A stretch of 58,639 bases of DNA from JBBRYW01 sp038237235 (lineage in GTDB: Bacteria; Actinomycetota; Thermoleophilia; Gaiellales; Gaiellaceae). The notes under the pieces are model-generated. The model was not told the DNA's origin, did no database searches, and worked only from the letters and a program-made list of their open reading frames with translations. Shown here piece after piece: positions 24,979 to 32,685 of this stretch. Every line of letters begins with the position of its first letter. Position 1 is the stretch's first letter. The stretch covers positions 1 through 58,639 of the forward strand of contig JBBRYW010000003.1 of assembly GCA_038237235.1 (NCBI GenBank). The letters run 5' to 3'. The translations under genes and the position numbers were made by a program.

Positions 24979-25898
24979 TTTCGGCTCGCCCTTCCCTTGC
25001 CGAACAGCTTCGGGAGCAGGCGCGCGGCTTCTGCGTCGATGCGCATCGCCTCTTTGCTTGCTTCTGCGAGCCCTGCAGGACTGAGCTTGGTGAAGTTGAC
25101 AAGGGTCTCGATGTCCTGATGGCGGCTGGAGCCGAGCGGCTCGTTGCGAATCTGCCCGACTCCGCGCGCGAAATACTTGTACTCGTTGTTGAGGGCCGAT
25201 CGCTTGCCTTCCTCGACCACCAGCACGTTGTCGAAGCATCCGAAGGGCACGCACTCGCGCTTTTGCATCCTCTGGAACGCGGCCGCGTCGCCAGCCTCGT
25301 GCGGCGGCTGAGCGATCGACCACGGCGGCGTGTTGGACGTCGGGTTGGCGGGCATCAAGATGCCCGGCTTCGCACCGTCCACGCCGGCTATCCAGGCTTC
25401 ATCGACTGTGACGAACCGACCTGCCTCGTATTGCTCGGTTGCGGCACCGACATCCCAGACGTTCCCGCTCTTGTCCTGGGCGAAATAGTCGAGGGACTGC
25501 TGCCCGACCTGCCCCGAGTCGACCGAGTGATCAAAGACCGCCACGGTCTTCACGCCGTTGATCATTCGGATCACATCGGTCACGGTGCTGAGCACCTTGT
25601 GTGGCACCTTGCGGTTGCCCACCAATGTCGTGCCATCGCGAACCCATTGTGTGCCCGGCTTGAGCGGCAGCCACTTGTTGGATCCAACCCTCGGATCGAC
25701 GAAGTTCTTCGCATTGAAGTACCCCCTCGTGAAGGTGAGCTTCTTGGCCGTTTGAGTCGGGCCGGATCCGCACGCTGCTACAAACAGCGCCACGATCAGC
25801 ACGAGTGCGAGGAGGATCGAGAAGGGCGCCCTCGTCGCGTCGTTGCCGACTGGCGGCAAGAAGTCGTGGGTGCGCATCTTGTGGCGGAAAGAGGTCAT
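24975..25898 (-). CDS. Lipoprotein of the local secreted family, paralogue C
   Basis: 307 residues. The hydrophobic stretch ILLALVLIVALFVAAC with lipobox FVAAC-GSG predicts a lipid-anchored exported protein. The mature part has the family blocks: GSNKWLPLKPGTQWVRDG, INGVKTVAVFDHSVDSG, YFAQDKSGNVWDVGAATEQY and GAKPGILMPANPTSN, plus a Cys pair (RECVPFGCFDN) also seen in paralogue A as KICIPSGCYRN. It is first in the lipoprotein-ATPase-ATPase-permease operon, so it is probably the solute- or partner-binding component. The regulon box lies upstream. Confidence 0.85.
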   Translation of the reverse strand: MTSFRHKMRTHDFLPPVGNDATRAPFSILLALVLIVALFVAACGSGPTQTAKKLTFTRGYFNAKNFVDPRVGSNKWLPLKPGTQWVRDGTTLVGNRKVPHKVLSTVTDVIRMINGVKTVAVFDHSVDSGQVGQQSLDYFAQDKSGNVWDVGAATEQYEAGRFVTVDEAWIAGVDGAKPGILMPANPTSNTPPWSIAQPPHEAGDAAAFQRMQKRECVPFGCFDNVLVVEEGKRSALNNEYKYFARGVGQIRNEPLGSSRHQDIETLVNFTKLSPAGLAEASKEAMRIDAEAARLLPKLFGKGRASRK

Positions 25899-25914
25899 GG
25901 TGAATCGATCTCTG

Positions 25915-25947
25915 ACTATCGGGCCCGTTGATGAACGGGTGATGACA
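25915..25947 (-). promoter_or_regulatory. Direct-repeat regulator box and -10 for the lipoprotein-ABC operon
   Basis: Minus strand: TGTCATC-ACCC-GTTCATC (25947-25930), 9 nt, GATAGT (25920-25915), then 16 nt to ATG 25898. A small hairpin, CCCGTT-GATG-AACGGG (25924-25939), overlaps the second half-site. Confidence 0.68.
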
Positions 25948-25973
25948 GATTTCGGAGGAATGTCCCGGGCTTG

Positions 25974-26300
25974 CTCCGGCTTGGGCGGGCTTCCAGTTGC
26001 AGTTGCGGAAGTTGACTAGATCGAGGTAGCCGCCTTGCGGCGGCGGGAAGAGCAGCTTGCCGGCGGTGGCGTCCCGGTCGATGTCGCGATGCTCGAGCGC
26101 AACCCACTCGCCCGGTCGCATTCCGGTGGCTGCGGCGCCGCAACCAGCGCAGCTTCTCCAGCGTCACCGGCGACGCCTCGTGCTGGGCGATCCCTGTGAC
26201 GCGGATCGAACCGCTCTGCTCGCGGCCGGCGGCGGCGGTCGTACGGCCCGCGTAACTCCACTTCGGCCAGCGAGTCCCGAGTTGGCGGTCCATGTCAGGC
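25974..26300 (-). pseudogene. Tyrosine recombinase (phage-type integrase) remnant
   Basis: Reads AAATGMRPGEWVALEHRDID, the box I region with the catalytic Arg of tyrosine recombinases, then after a deletion LLFPPPQGGYLDLVNFRNCN and WKPAQ, a segment that in actinobacterial integrases precedes box II. The catalytic HxxR and Tyr are missing. Upstream pieces (TLEKLRWLRR) are frameshifted. It is a dead integrase, relevant to the tRNA-Asp attachment scars at 2.5 and 42.3 kb. Confidence 0.72.
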
Positions 26301-26327
26301 GCCTGCACCCTGGCGTCCACGCGAACG

Positions 26328-27704
26328 TCACCGCAGCGGCTCTGGCAACGACACCCACGCGTCCGCCCCTGCGCGTGCGCCGTTAGCGACGTACGCGCCG
26401 CCGGAGTGAGACTCCGCGATCGTCCGGACGATTGAGAGTCCGAGCCCGCTGCCACCGCCTCCACGCGCGGACTCTGCGCGGCTAAAGCGGTCGAACGCGC
26501 GGGCGAGGAAGTCGTGCGGGAAGCCGCCGCCGTTGTCGCGGACGTGAAGTTCGACGCGCCCGCAGGTCCTTGCTGCGCACAACATGATCTCGTTGCCGCC
26601 GTAGCGGAGCGCGTTGTCGACGAGGTTGCCGAGCGCCTGCTCGAGCCGGAGTCGGTCTCCTTCGACGTGGAGGCCGGGCGCCGGAGTAACATGCACGGTC
26701 TTGCCGAGCTCCTCGGCTCGCCACTCGACGCGGCTCGCGATCGAGGCGAAGAGCATGTCGATGTCGACGGACTCGAGACGGAGCGGCAGCCGACCGCGGT
26801 CAGCTCGCGCGATCAGGAGCAGGTCTTCGGCGAGTTGGGAGAGGCGTTCGGCCTCGTAGGATGACCAGCGGACTGCCTCGCGCAGCTCGTCTGCCGTTTT
26901 CGCCTGCCGGAGCGCAAGCTCGAGTTCGGTTCGAAGCAGAGCAAGCGGCGTGCGCAGCTCGTGGCCGGCGTCGGCGACGAAGTCGCGCTCGCGCTCAAGC
27001 GCCGCTTCCAGCCGGTCGAGCATCTCGTTCAGCGTCTCGCCGAGGCGCTGAACCTCGTCCCCCGTAGGCGGGACGGGTAAGCGCTCGCCGGGTGTGTCGG
27101 CGGAGATCGCCGAGGCGCGGCGGCGCATCGACTCGACCTGTTTGAGTGAGAGTCCTGCGAGGAGATACCCGACACCGGATGCGAGGAGCAGCGCGAGCGG
27201 ACCGGCGATCAGCAGCTCGTCGCGGAAGCTGGCGAGTGTCTCCGCGCCGTTCTGGAGCGTCGCGCCGACGACGAGCACGAGCGGCCGCCCGTCACGGGTG
27301 ACAACGGTCGCGAGCATGCGCGACGACTCATTCAGACCCGGAACGGATGGTGTGTCGAGGTAGACCGGCTCCCGTCGCGCGGCGCGGAGCTCGCCGGCAG
27401 AGACTAGAGGCGCGCGGCCGAGCGGCGCCGTTGCATCGAGCACGCGACCATCCAGGGCGATCAATTGCGCGTAGCTCTCGCCGCGCTCGACGAAGCGGCC
27501 GGCGCTGTCGCGGGCGAGCGATGCCTGCGGCTGGCTGACGAGCGCGGCGAGGTCCTGCGAACGGAGTTGCAGCTCGCGGTCGAGGGCGAGCGCGAGATGC
27601 GACGAGAGCCGGAGGTAGAGGAAGAGACCTGATCCCGCCAGCACGACGGCCATCGCGAGCGCGAAAGCCGCGGTGATCCGAAGCCGGATCGGTATCCGGC
27701 TCAT
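26328..27704 (-). CDS. Sensor histidine kinase
   Basis: 458 residues. TM1 (ITAAFALAMAVVLAGSGLFL), an extracytoplasmic sensor of about 125 residues, TM2 (LLIAGPLALLLASGVGYLLA), a HAMP linker, then HisKA with FVADAGHELRTPLALL (phospho-acceptor His), and HATPase_c with NLVDNALRYGG (N box), DNGGGF (G1), FDRFSRA (F box) and GGSGLGLSIV (G2). All catalytic boxes are intact. The ATG overlaps the response regulator's stop by 4 nt. The signal is unknown; the secreted proteins or the transporters' cargo are candidates. Confidence 0.93.
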   Translation of the reverse strand: MSRIPIRLRITAAFALAMAVVLAGSGLFLYLRLSSHLALALDRELQLRSQDLAALVSQPQASLARDSAGRFVERGESYAQLIALDGRVLDATAPLGRAPLVSAGELRAARREPVYLDTPSVPGLNESSRMLATVVTRDGRPLVLVVGATLQNGAETLASFRDELLIAGPLALLLASGVGYLLAGLSLKQVESMRRRASAISADTPGERLPVPPTGDEVQRLGETLNEMLDRLEAALERERDFVADAGHELRTPLALLRTELELALRQAKTADELREAVRWSSYEAERLSQLAEDLLLIARADRGRLPLRLESVDIDMLFASIASRVEWRAEELGKTVHVTPAPGLHVEGDRLRLEQALGNLVDNALRYGGNEIMLCAARTCGRVELHVRDNGGGFPHDFLARAFDRFSRAESARGGGGSGLGLSIVRTIAESHSGGAYVANGARAGADAWVSLPEPLR

Positions 27705-28381
27705 CCGTCGCCGTCCCGACGGAGGCGGTAGCCGGCTCCACGCACCGTCTCCAGCGACTCGCGCGCAAACGGCTCGTCGATCTTCCGTCGCAGACGGCGA
27801 ACAAAGACGTCGACCACGTTCGACCGGTTGTCGTAGGCGAAATCCCAGGCGTGCTCGAGCAGGTGCAGCCGTGAGAGCACCTCACCCGGCCGACGCATGA
27901 ACGTCTCCAGCAACGCGAACTCCTTGGCCGACAACGGGATCGGCACGGAGCCCCGTGTCACCTCCCGGCTCGCCGGGTCGAGGCGCAGGCTGCCGACGGC
28001 CAGGACAGCGGGTCGTTCGCTCTCGCCACGCCGGGCGAGCGCACGCAGCCGCGCGAGCAACTCCGCGAACGCAAACGGCTTGACGAGGTAATCGTCGGCG
28101 CCGCTGTCGAGTCCGGCGACGCGATCGTCGACCGAATCGCGCGCCGTCAGCATCACCACAGGCGCCCACACACCGGCGCCACGCAGCCGGCGACAGACCT
28201 CGAAGCCTTCAATGTCCGGCAACATCACGTCCAGCACGATCGCGTCGTAGTCGTGCGCCCGCGCCATCCAGAGTGCGTCCTCGCCGTTACCGGCGACGTC
28301 CGCCGAGAGACCCTCGTTTGCCAGGCCTCGGCGGATCAGGCTCGCCATCCGCAGCTCATCCTCCACGATCAACACCCGCAC
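27701..28381 (-). CDS. OmpR/PhoB-family response regulator
   Basis: 226 residues from GTG 28381. Receiver domain: EDE acidic pocket (VLIVEDELRM), phospho-acceptor Asp in DAIVLDVMLPD, Thr in VVMLTARDS and Lys in DYLVKPF. The winged-helix output domain has LSAKEFALLETFMRRPGEVL and SNVVDVFVRRLRRKID. The GTG is 7 nt after a -10-like GATGAT that is itself 9 nt after the regulator box, so the transcript is probably leaderless and the gene autoregulated; ATG 28405 would lie inside the box. It likely controls all five boxed promoters of the module. Confidence 0.93.
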   Translation of the reverse strand: MRVLIVEDELRMASLIRRGLANEGLSADVAGNGEDALWMARAHDYDAIVLDVMLPDIEGFEVCRRLRGAGVWAPVVMLTARDSVDDRVAGLDSGADDYLVKPFAFAELLARLRALARRGESERPAVLAVGSLRLDPASREVTRGSVPIPLSAKEFALLETFMRRPGEVLSRLHLLEHAWDFAYDNRSNVVDVFVRRLRRKIDEPFARESLETVRGAGYRLRRDGDG

Positions 28382-28387
28382 ACGCCC

Positions 28388-28420
28388 ATCATCCCGGAGC
28401 AGCATGAACCGCAGATGACA
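28388..28420 (-). promoter_or_regulatory. Direct-repeat regulator box and -10 for the two-component genes
   Basis: Minus strand: TGTCATC-TGCG-GTTCATG (28420-28403), 9 nt, GATGAT (28393-28388), 6 nt, GTG start. The half-sites are the same as at 28636-28653. Confidence 0.7.
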
Positions 28421-28435
28421 GGCTGACGACGAAGG

Positions 28436-28453
28436 TGTCATCGACCTGTCATC
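28436..28453 (+). promoter_or_regulatory. Additional direct repeat TGTCATC-N4-TGTCATC
   Basis: TGTCATC-GACC-TGTCATC on the plus strand, with no good -10 at the usual 9-nt distance. With the site at 28403-28420 it forms a 17-bp near-perfect inverted repeat (28406-28422 with 28445-28461). It may be an auxiliary site for the regulator or a scar of a lost gene's promoter. Confidence 0.5.
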
Positions 28454-28513
28454 TGGGGTTCTCGCTGTGGCGGGATCGCGGCGACGCGCCCGCGGCTCGC
28501 TTGAGGGCTGGCA

Positions 28514-28630
28514 GACGCTGATCAGCCCGGCTCGGTGATGCTCGCGCTCGTCGTCGGGCTCTTCTTTGGCTACTACCCCGCGCGGCGCGCGACGCGGCTC
28601 GAGCCGATCACGGCACTCCGCTACGAGTGA
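28514..28630 (+). pseudogene. C-terminal fragment of a MacB/FtsX-type permease
   Basis: Reads MLALVVGLFFGYYPARRATR and ends LEPITALRYE, the hallmark C-terminus of MacB-type permeases. Nothing upstream encodes the rest. It shows that a second permease gene of this kind once stood between the response regulator and the ABC-2 genes. Confidence 0.75.
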
Positions 28631-28635
28631 CTCTC

Positions 28636-28668
28636 TGTCATCTCTCGTTCATGTGGGGCTCGTACGGT
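28636..28668 (+). promoter_or_regulatory. Direct-repeat regulator box and -10 for the ABC-2 operon
   Basis: TGTCATC-TCTC-GTTCATG (28636-28653), 9 nt, TACGGT (28663-28668), then 7 nt to GTG 28676. It lies immediately after the stop of the permease fragment. Confidence 0.7.
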
Positions 28669-28675
28669 GGCGGCT

Positions 28676-29587
28676 GTGAACGCGGTCGAGGCGAATGGCA
28701 TCGGGAGGCGCTTTGGGGCGCTCGTCGCCGTCGAGGACGTCTCCTTCTCCGTCGAGCAGGGAGAGATCCTCGGCGTGCTCGGGCCGAACGGCGCCGGCAA
28801 GACGACCGCGATCCGGATCCTGACGACGATCCTCGAGCCGACGTACGGCACCTTCAGCGTCGCCGGCGTCCCGCACACCCGCCCGGCCGAGATCCGCCGC
28901 CGCACCGGTGTGCTGCCCGAGAGCGCCGGCTATCCGGGGCGGCAGACCGGGGAGGAGTTCCTGCGCTATCACGCGCGCCTCTTTGGTCTCTCCCGCGGCA
29001 GCGCGCGCACTCGAGCCGCGAGCCTGCTCGACGAGCTGGGACTTGCCGAGCGTGGGCGGAGCCTGATCGGAACCTACAGCCGCGGGATGCGGCAGCGGCT
29101 CGGGATCGCCCGCGCACTCGTGAACGAGCCGGACGTAGTGGTGCTCGACGAGCCAACGCTCGGCCTCGACCCGGCCGGGCAGCGGCAGGTGCTCGAGATC
29201 ATCCGCCGCATTGCGGGCGAGCGAGGCGCGACCGTTCTGCTCAGCACGCACCTGCTCACCGAGGTCGAGGAGACCTGTACGCGCGTCTTGATCCTGAACC
29301 ACGGCCGCGTCGTCGCGCACGGCACGGTTGCGGAGGTGGGCCGCCAGGCCGCCGCGACCCGCACGGCGACCGTGCGCGTCGCTGAGGACGACGTCGAACC
29401 TGCGTGCGCAGCGCTCGCACCGGTCGCCGTCGAGATCGCGGGTGGCACTCTCCGTATCGCCTTGGACGGCGCGGAGGCGAACGACGTGCTGCGCCTGCTC
29501 GTCGACGCCGGGGTTGCGGTTCAGGCGTACGAGCTCGAGGCGGTGCGGCTCAGCGATGCCTTCCTCGCGATGACCGAGGCAGCGTGA
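28676..29587 (+). CDS. ABC-2-type transporter ATP-binding protein
   Basis: 303 residues from GTG 28676, placed 7 nt after the -10 (GTG 28667 is possible but overlaps the -10). Walker A GPNGAGKTT, Q-loop near RTGVLPESAG, signature YSRGMRQRLGIARAL, Walker B VVVLDEPTLGLD and His LLSTHLL. The C-terminal 80 residues are a small alpha/beta domain common in CcmA/DrrA-like ATPases. It is coupled to the permease by TGATG. The substrate is unknown. Confidence 0.93.
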   Translation: MNAVEANGIGRRFGALVAVEDVSFSVEQGEILGVLGPNGAGKTTAIRILTTILEPTYGTFSVAGVPHTRPAEIRRRTGVLPESAGYPGRQTGEEFLRYHARLFGLSRGSARTRAASLLDELGLAERGRSLIGTYSRGMRQRLGIARALVNEPDVVVLDEPTLGLDPAGQRQVLEIIRRIAGERGATVLLSTHLLTEVEETCTRVLILNHGRVVAHGTVAEVGRQAAATRTATVRVAEDDVEPACAALAPVAVEIAGGTLRIALDGAEANDVLRLLVDAGVAVQAYELEAVRLSDAFLAMTEAA

Positions 29588-30360
29588 TGCGTCCGGCTGC
29601 CGTCGTACTCGGACAGGAGCTGCGCGACCTCTGGCTGGGCGGGCGCGCGCTCGCCCTCAGCTTCGCGTTCAGCGTGCTGCTGAGCGTCATCGCCTACCTC
29701 GTCGCGACCAACCGCGCGCTCAACTTCCTCGAGCAGCGCGAGACGGTCAACCTCACCCTCCAGGTCGCAGTCGCCGTCGGCGCACTGCTCGCACTGCTCA
29801 CCGCGGCCGATGCGGTCAGCGGCGAGCGCGAGCGCGAGACGCTCGAGAGTCTGCTTCTGACACCCGTGTCGCGGATCGGGATCGTGAGCGGCAAGCTTCT
29901 CGCCTCCCTCTCGCTCTGGCTCGCCGCGTTCGCGATCACGATCGCCTACGTCTGGTTTCTCGGACGCGGCGTGGGCATCGCCGGCGTCGCTCTCGCAGCC
30001 GGAGTCGTCGTCGGCACGCTTCTCGCTGTCTTCCTCGCGTCTTTCGGAATCCTGATCAGCGTCTTCGCGTCGTCCAACCGCGTCAGTCTCTCGCTCGCCC
30101 TCTTCCTGCTGCTCGCGCTGTTCACGCCGACCCAGCTCCCCTCCAGTGCCCAGAGCGGGCGGGCGGGCGAGCTTCTACTGCGCGCCAACCCGCTCACCGC
30201 CGGCGAGCACTACATCGGCAGGATTGTCGTCAACGGGCGCGCCTGGAACGAGGACGTCAGCTGGCTGGCTTCGCCGCTCCTCGCCGCGATCGTCTTTGCG
30301 AGCCTGGCGCTCGCGGTCGGCGCCCGCCACGTCAGGCTGCGGGGCGGTCTCTCGGGATGA
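29587..30360 (+). CDS. ABC-2-type permease
   Basis: 257 residues with about six hydrophobic segments, among them LALSFAFSVLLSVIAYLVA, VAVAVGALLALLTAADAV and VALAAGVVVGTLLAVFLASF. The motif GERERETLESLLLTPVSR after the second segment is the hallmark of NosY/ABC-2-type permeases. A stop/start overlap lies on both sides, so it forms a unit with the ATPase and the CARDB-like protein. Confidence 0.9.
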   Translation: MRPAAVVLGQELRDLWLGGRALALSFAFSVLLSVIAYLVATNRALNFLEQRETVNLTLQVAVAVGALLALLTAADAVSGERERETLESLLLTPVSRIGIVSGKLLASLSLWLAAFAITIAYVWFLGRGVGIAGVALAAGVVVGTLLAVFLASFGILISVFASSNRVSLSLALFLLLALFTPTQLPSSAQSGRAGELLLRANPLTAGEHYIGRIVVNGRAWNEDVSWLASPLLAAIVFASLALAVGARHVRLRGGLSG

Positions 30361-30920
30361 CGCGCCGCATCCTCGTAGCGTGTATCGCCGTCGCTGTCGT
30401 CGCCGGCGCTCCCGCCGCTGCCGCGTCCGCGCGCCTGACGGTCTCCGTCGACCGGGCCACCGTCGCCACGAAGCTCGGGCACACGTTCGTGATCTCCTCG
30501 ACGATCACGAACCGCGGCCCGACGCCCGCCGCAGGGCTGATCGCGCACCTCAACGTGCTCAGCCTTGGCCGCGGCCTCTACGTCGATCCTGAGGACTGGT
30601 CGTCGCACCGGACGCGCTACCTGCAGCCGATCGCCGTCGGCGGCTCGATCACACTCACCTGGAAGCTCGCCGCAGTCAACGCCGGCGGCCTCGGCGTCTA
30701 CATCGCCGTCCTGCCGCGGAGCGGCCGCGCCGTCGAGCCCACGACCGGCCCGGTCGTTCACGTCACGATCGCCGACCGGCGGACGCTCGACGCGGGCGGC
30801 ATTCTCCCCCTCGCGCTCGGCCTGCCGGCACTGCTCGCACTCGCGATGGTCTCCTTGAGGCTCGCCCGACGCGGGGCACCATGGGCCGGTCACTCAAGTG
30901 GTAGAGCCCTCCGCTCTTGA
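30357..30920 (+). CDS. Exported CARDB/DUF11-like protein with C-terminal membrane segment
   Basis: 187 residues. A signal peptide (ILVACIAVAVVAGAPAAAAS) is followed by one beta-sandwich of the CARDB/DUF11 type (HTFVISSTITNRGPTPAAG), then a hydrophobic segment (LPLALGLPALLALAMVSLRL) near the end. The fold recalls the domain inserted in the FtsX permease of the same locus. The last 13 residues are encoded by a tRNA-Lys-like relic (from 30883), so the original C-terminus has been replaced. It is coupled to the permease by an ATGA overlap. Confidence 0.8.
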   Translation: MTRRILVACIAVAVVAGAPAAAASARLTVSVDRATVATKLGHTFVISSTITNRGPTPAAGLIAHLNVLSLGRGLYVDPEDWSSHRTRYLQPIAVGGSITLTWKLAAVNAGGLGVYIAVLPRSGRAVEPTTGPVVHVTIADRRTLDAGGILPLALGLPALLALAMVSLRLARRGAPWAGHSSGRALRS

Positions 30921-30955
30921 CTTTGGGAGATAGGGATCGAAACCTCCCCGGCCCA
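30883..30955 (+). tRNA. tRNA-Lys(CTT)-like sequence, probably a degenerate relic
   Basis: 73 nt with a perfect 7-bp acceptor stem (GGGCCGG / CCGGCCC), a D arm (ACTC ... GAGC, three of four pairs) and a loop CTCTTGA with anticodon CTT at the standard positions. The anticodon stem (CTCCG / CTTTG) keeps only its end pairs, and the T stem has only two Watson-Crick pairs and a wobble. The layout is that of a tRNA but the arms would not fold well, so I take it as a pseudogene or island scar. It overlaps the end of the upstream protein gene. Confidence 0.45.
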
Positions 30956-31224
30956 CTGGCTCGGCTAACTGAACCGCGACGTCACGAAGGCTTTCCCGAG
31001 AAAGACAAGCCGATTCTTGCGGAGGTTCCGTTAGCGGTGCAGGGTCTCGACCACGAGGTGCCGGAAGTTTCCGCATCGCGTACGGCCGATGAAGCGGCTT
31101 CCCCAGCTCGGAGTCTGCCGATGCCTCACAACGTGCACCAGCCCCGCCCCGGCTGAACCCACGCAGCAGCTCGACCATCGGCTGCCGGGCCTGCGGACGC
31201 ACGACGACAGCCTCCGAGTGAGCC

Positions 31225-31254
31225 TGGGCGCCCGGCCGCTCGACCGGGCGCCCA
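31225..31254 (-). terminator. Strong hairpin after the 31261-31554 gene
   Basis: A perfect 11-bp inverted repeat, TGGGCGCCCGG / CCGGGCGCCCA, with an 8-nt loop, begins 6 bp beyond the stop of the minus-strand gene. The 270 bp between it and the tRNA-like relic hold no recognisable gene. Confidence 0.7.
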
Positions 31255-31260
31255 GTCGGC

Positions 31261-31554
31261 TCAGCTCGCTGCGCCCACGAGCTCGCCGGCGACCAGCGTC
31301 TCGACTTCGAACTGCTTGCGCTCGAGGTTGTCGAACGAGAAGCCCGTCGCTTCGTACGCCGGGAGCAGCCGCTCGGCCAGGAAGCGGTCGAGGTCGCCCT
31401 GCGAATCCCAGACGGTGACCGCGTGATCGAGGCCGATCATCACGATTCGGCAGCCCTTCGGCGGGATCGGTCCGGTGCTGCGCAGGTGCGCCTCGAGCCG
31501 CTCGAGCTCCTCGGCGGTGCGACCCGGTGTCTCGATGATGTTGCAGATGGCCAT
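31261..31554 (-). CDS. Small alpha/beta protein, possibly dimeric ABM-like
   Basis: 97 residues, MAICNIIETPGRTAEELERL at the start, then KGCRIVMIGLDHAVTVWDSQ and DLDRFLAERLLPAYEATGFS. A strand-helix-strand pattern with a short final strand resembles antibiotic-biosynthesis-monooxygenase-like ferredoxin folds. The start is fixed by GGGAGG 6 bases before the ATG. The function is not known. It has its own terminator downstream. Confidence 0.7.
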   Translation of the reverse strand: MAICNIIETPGRTAEELERLEAHLRSTGPIPPKGCRIVMIGLDHAVTVWDSQGDLDRFLAERLLPAYEATGFSFDNLERKQFEVETLVAGELVGAAS

Positions 31555-31643
31555 TGCGCCTCCCTTCGGGTTGGATGTCTCCCCACCGTAGGACGCGCGC
31601 GGCCGAAGATCATCAGCGCGATTGCCGATTCGCCACTGACCCG

Positions 31644-32147
31644 CTACTGAACGTGGTTGCGCGCCCAGGTGGCCAGCTGGGTGCGGTTCTGCAGACCTGC
31701 CTTCGCCAGGACGTGACGCACGTGGCTCTCCACCGTGCGCACCGACAGATGCAGCTGCGCGGCGATCGCCTTGTTTGTCAGGCCATCGGCGACGAGCCGG
31801 ACGACCTCCAGCTCGCGCGCGCTCAGGCCAGCCGCGCCGGACGAACGCGGCCGCGGCGTGCCGGCCGCCAGCGCGATCGCCTCGCCCAGGTCGAGCCTCT
31901 TGCCATCTGCCCAGACGCGCTCGGCCTCCTCGCCGAGGGCGGCTTCGCATGCCGCCCGCATCCGCTCAAGCAGCAACTCGCGGAAGAGCGGCGGGACGTC
32001 GCCTCCGACCCGGACGCGCACGTTCCATGCCGCCGCGGTCACCCGCAGTGCGGTCGCCGGGTCGCGCTGGCCATGAGCCCCGCCTGGCCCATGAGCGCGT
32101 AAGGCAACAGCGTCGCCGATTCGCTTGTAGGCCGGCCCGTTCGCGAC
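31644..32147 (-). pseudogene. LuxR-family regulator, C-terminal remnant
   Basis: The 3' part ends in an intact LuxR helix-turn-helix: LSARELEVVRLVADGLTNKA and LHLSVRTVESHVRHVLAKAG. Before it is a TPR-like region (RMRAACEAALGEEAERVWAD) typical of large ATPase-LuxR regulators. Upstream of 32042 the similarity continues (DPATALRV) but changes frame near 32065, and the ATPase part is absent. A GTG at 32042 could still drive a 132-residue DNA-binding fragment. Confidence 0.7.
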
Positions 32148-32603
32148 TCACGTCGCTGACGCCTCCGAAGTCGCCGACTTCATTTCCTCCGGGGTCACAT
32201 CGCGGACGTGCTGGGCGAAGTACCAGCTCATCCCCTCGGGATCCTTGGCGCCGTAGGTGCGGTCGCCGTAGAACTGGTCCTCCGGCTCACGCGTGATCTC
32301 CGCGCCGGCTTCCTTCGCGTGCGCGCAGTGCGCGTCGACGTCGTCGACGTAGAGGTGGACGAACGCCGGCGAGTCGACGCCGCTCGTCTTTGGGCTCTTG
32401 AAGTCGCCGCCCGGTGCCCCCAGCATCAGCGCCGCGCCTTCGAACTCGAGCTCGGCGTGCGCCACACCGCCCTGCTCGCTCGGCATCCGCATTCGCTCCC
32501 TGAACCCGAACGCGCGCGTCAGGAAGTCGATCGCTGCGGCCGCGTCCTCGTACAGAAGGTACGGCGTGATCCGCGAGTATCCCTCTGGCGGATTCCGTGG
32601 CAT
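32148..32603 (-). CDS. VOC-family (glyoxalase/bleomycin-resistance-like) protein
   Basis: 151 residues. Two beta-alpha-beta-beta-beta units: YSRITPYLLYEDAAAAIDFL and FGFRERMRMPSEQGGVAHAE, then FVHLYVDDVDAHCAHAKEAG and QFYGDRTYGAKDPEGMSWYF. The family covers glyoxalases, dioxygenases and resistance proteins; this PhnB-like branch is usually of unknown function. GAAAGGAG precedes the ATG at 32603. It is divergent from the SRPBCC remnant, and a second VOC gene lies at 38688-39059. Confidence 0.88.
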   Translation of the reverse strand: MPRNPPEGYSRITPYLLYEDAAAAIDFLTRAFGFRERMRMPSEQGGVAHAELEFEGAALMLGAPGGDFKSPKTSGVDSPAFVHLYVDDVDAHCAHAKEAGAEITREPEDQFYGDRTYGAKDPEGMSWYFAQHVRDVTPEEMKSATSEASAT

Positions 32604-32649
32604 GTGTCGCTCCTTTCGAGGTTTGCTCGAAGGATGCCACCGACACGAC

Positions 32650-32679
32650 TTGACCGCATACACTATGCGCGCTTATTAT
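32650..32679 (+). promoter_or_regulatory. Promoter for a leaderless transcript
   Basis: TTGACC (32650-32655), an 18-bp spacer, and TATTAT (32674-32679), which is 6 nt before the ATG at 32686. The start of transcription would fall on or next to that ATG. Confidence 0.55.
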
Positions 32680-32685
32680 ATGCCC

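Noticed and set aside
24900..25931. A 343-codon plus-strand frame opposite the lipoprotein and ATPase 2.
   Set aside because: No start signal or family resemblance; the opposite strand has lipobox, family blocks and coupled overlaps.
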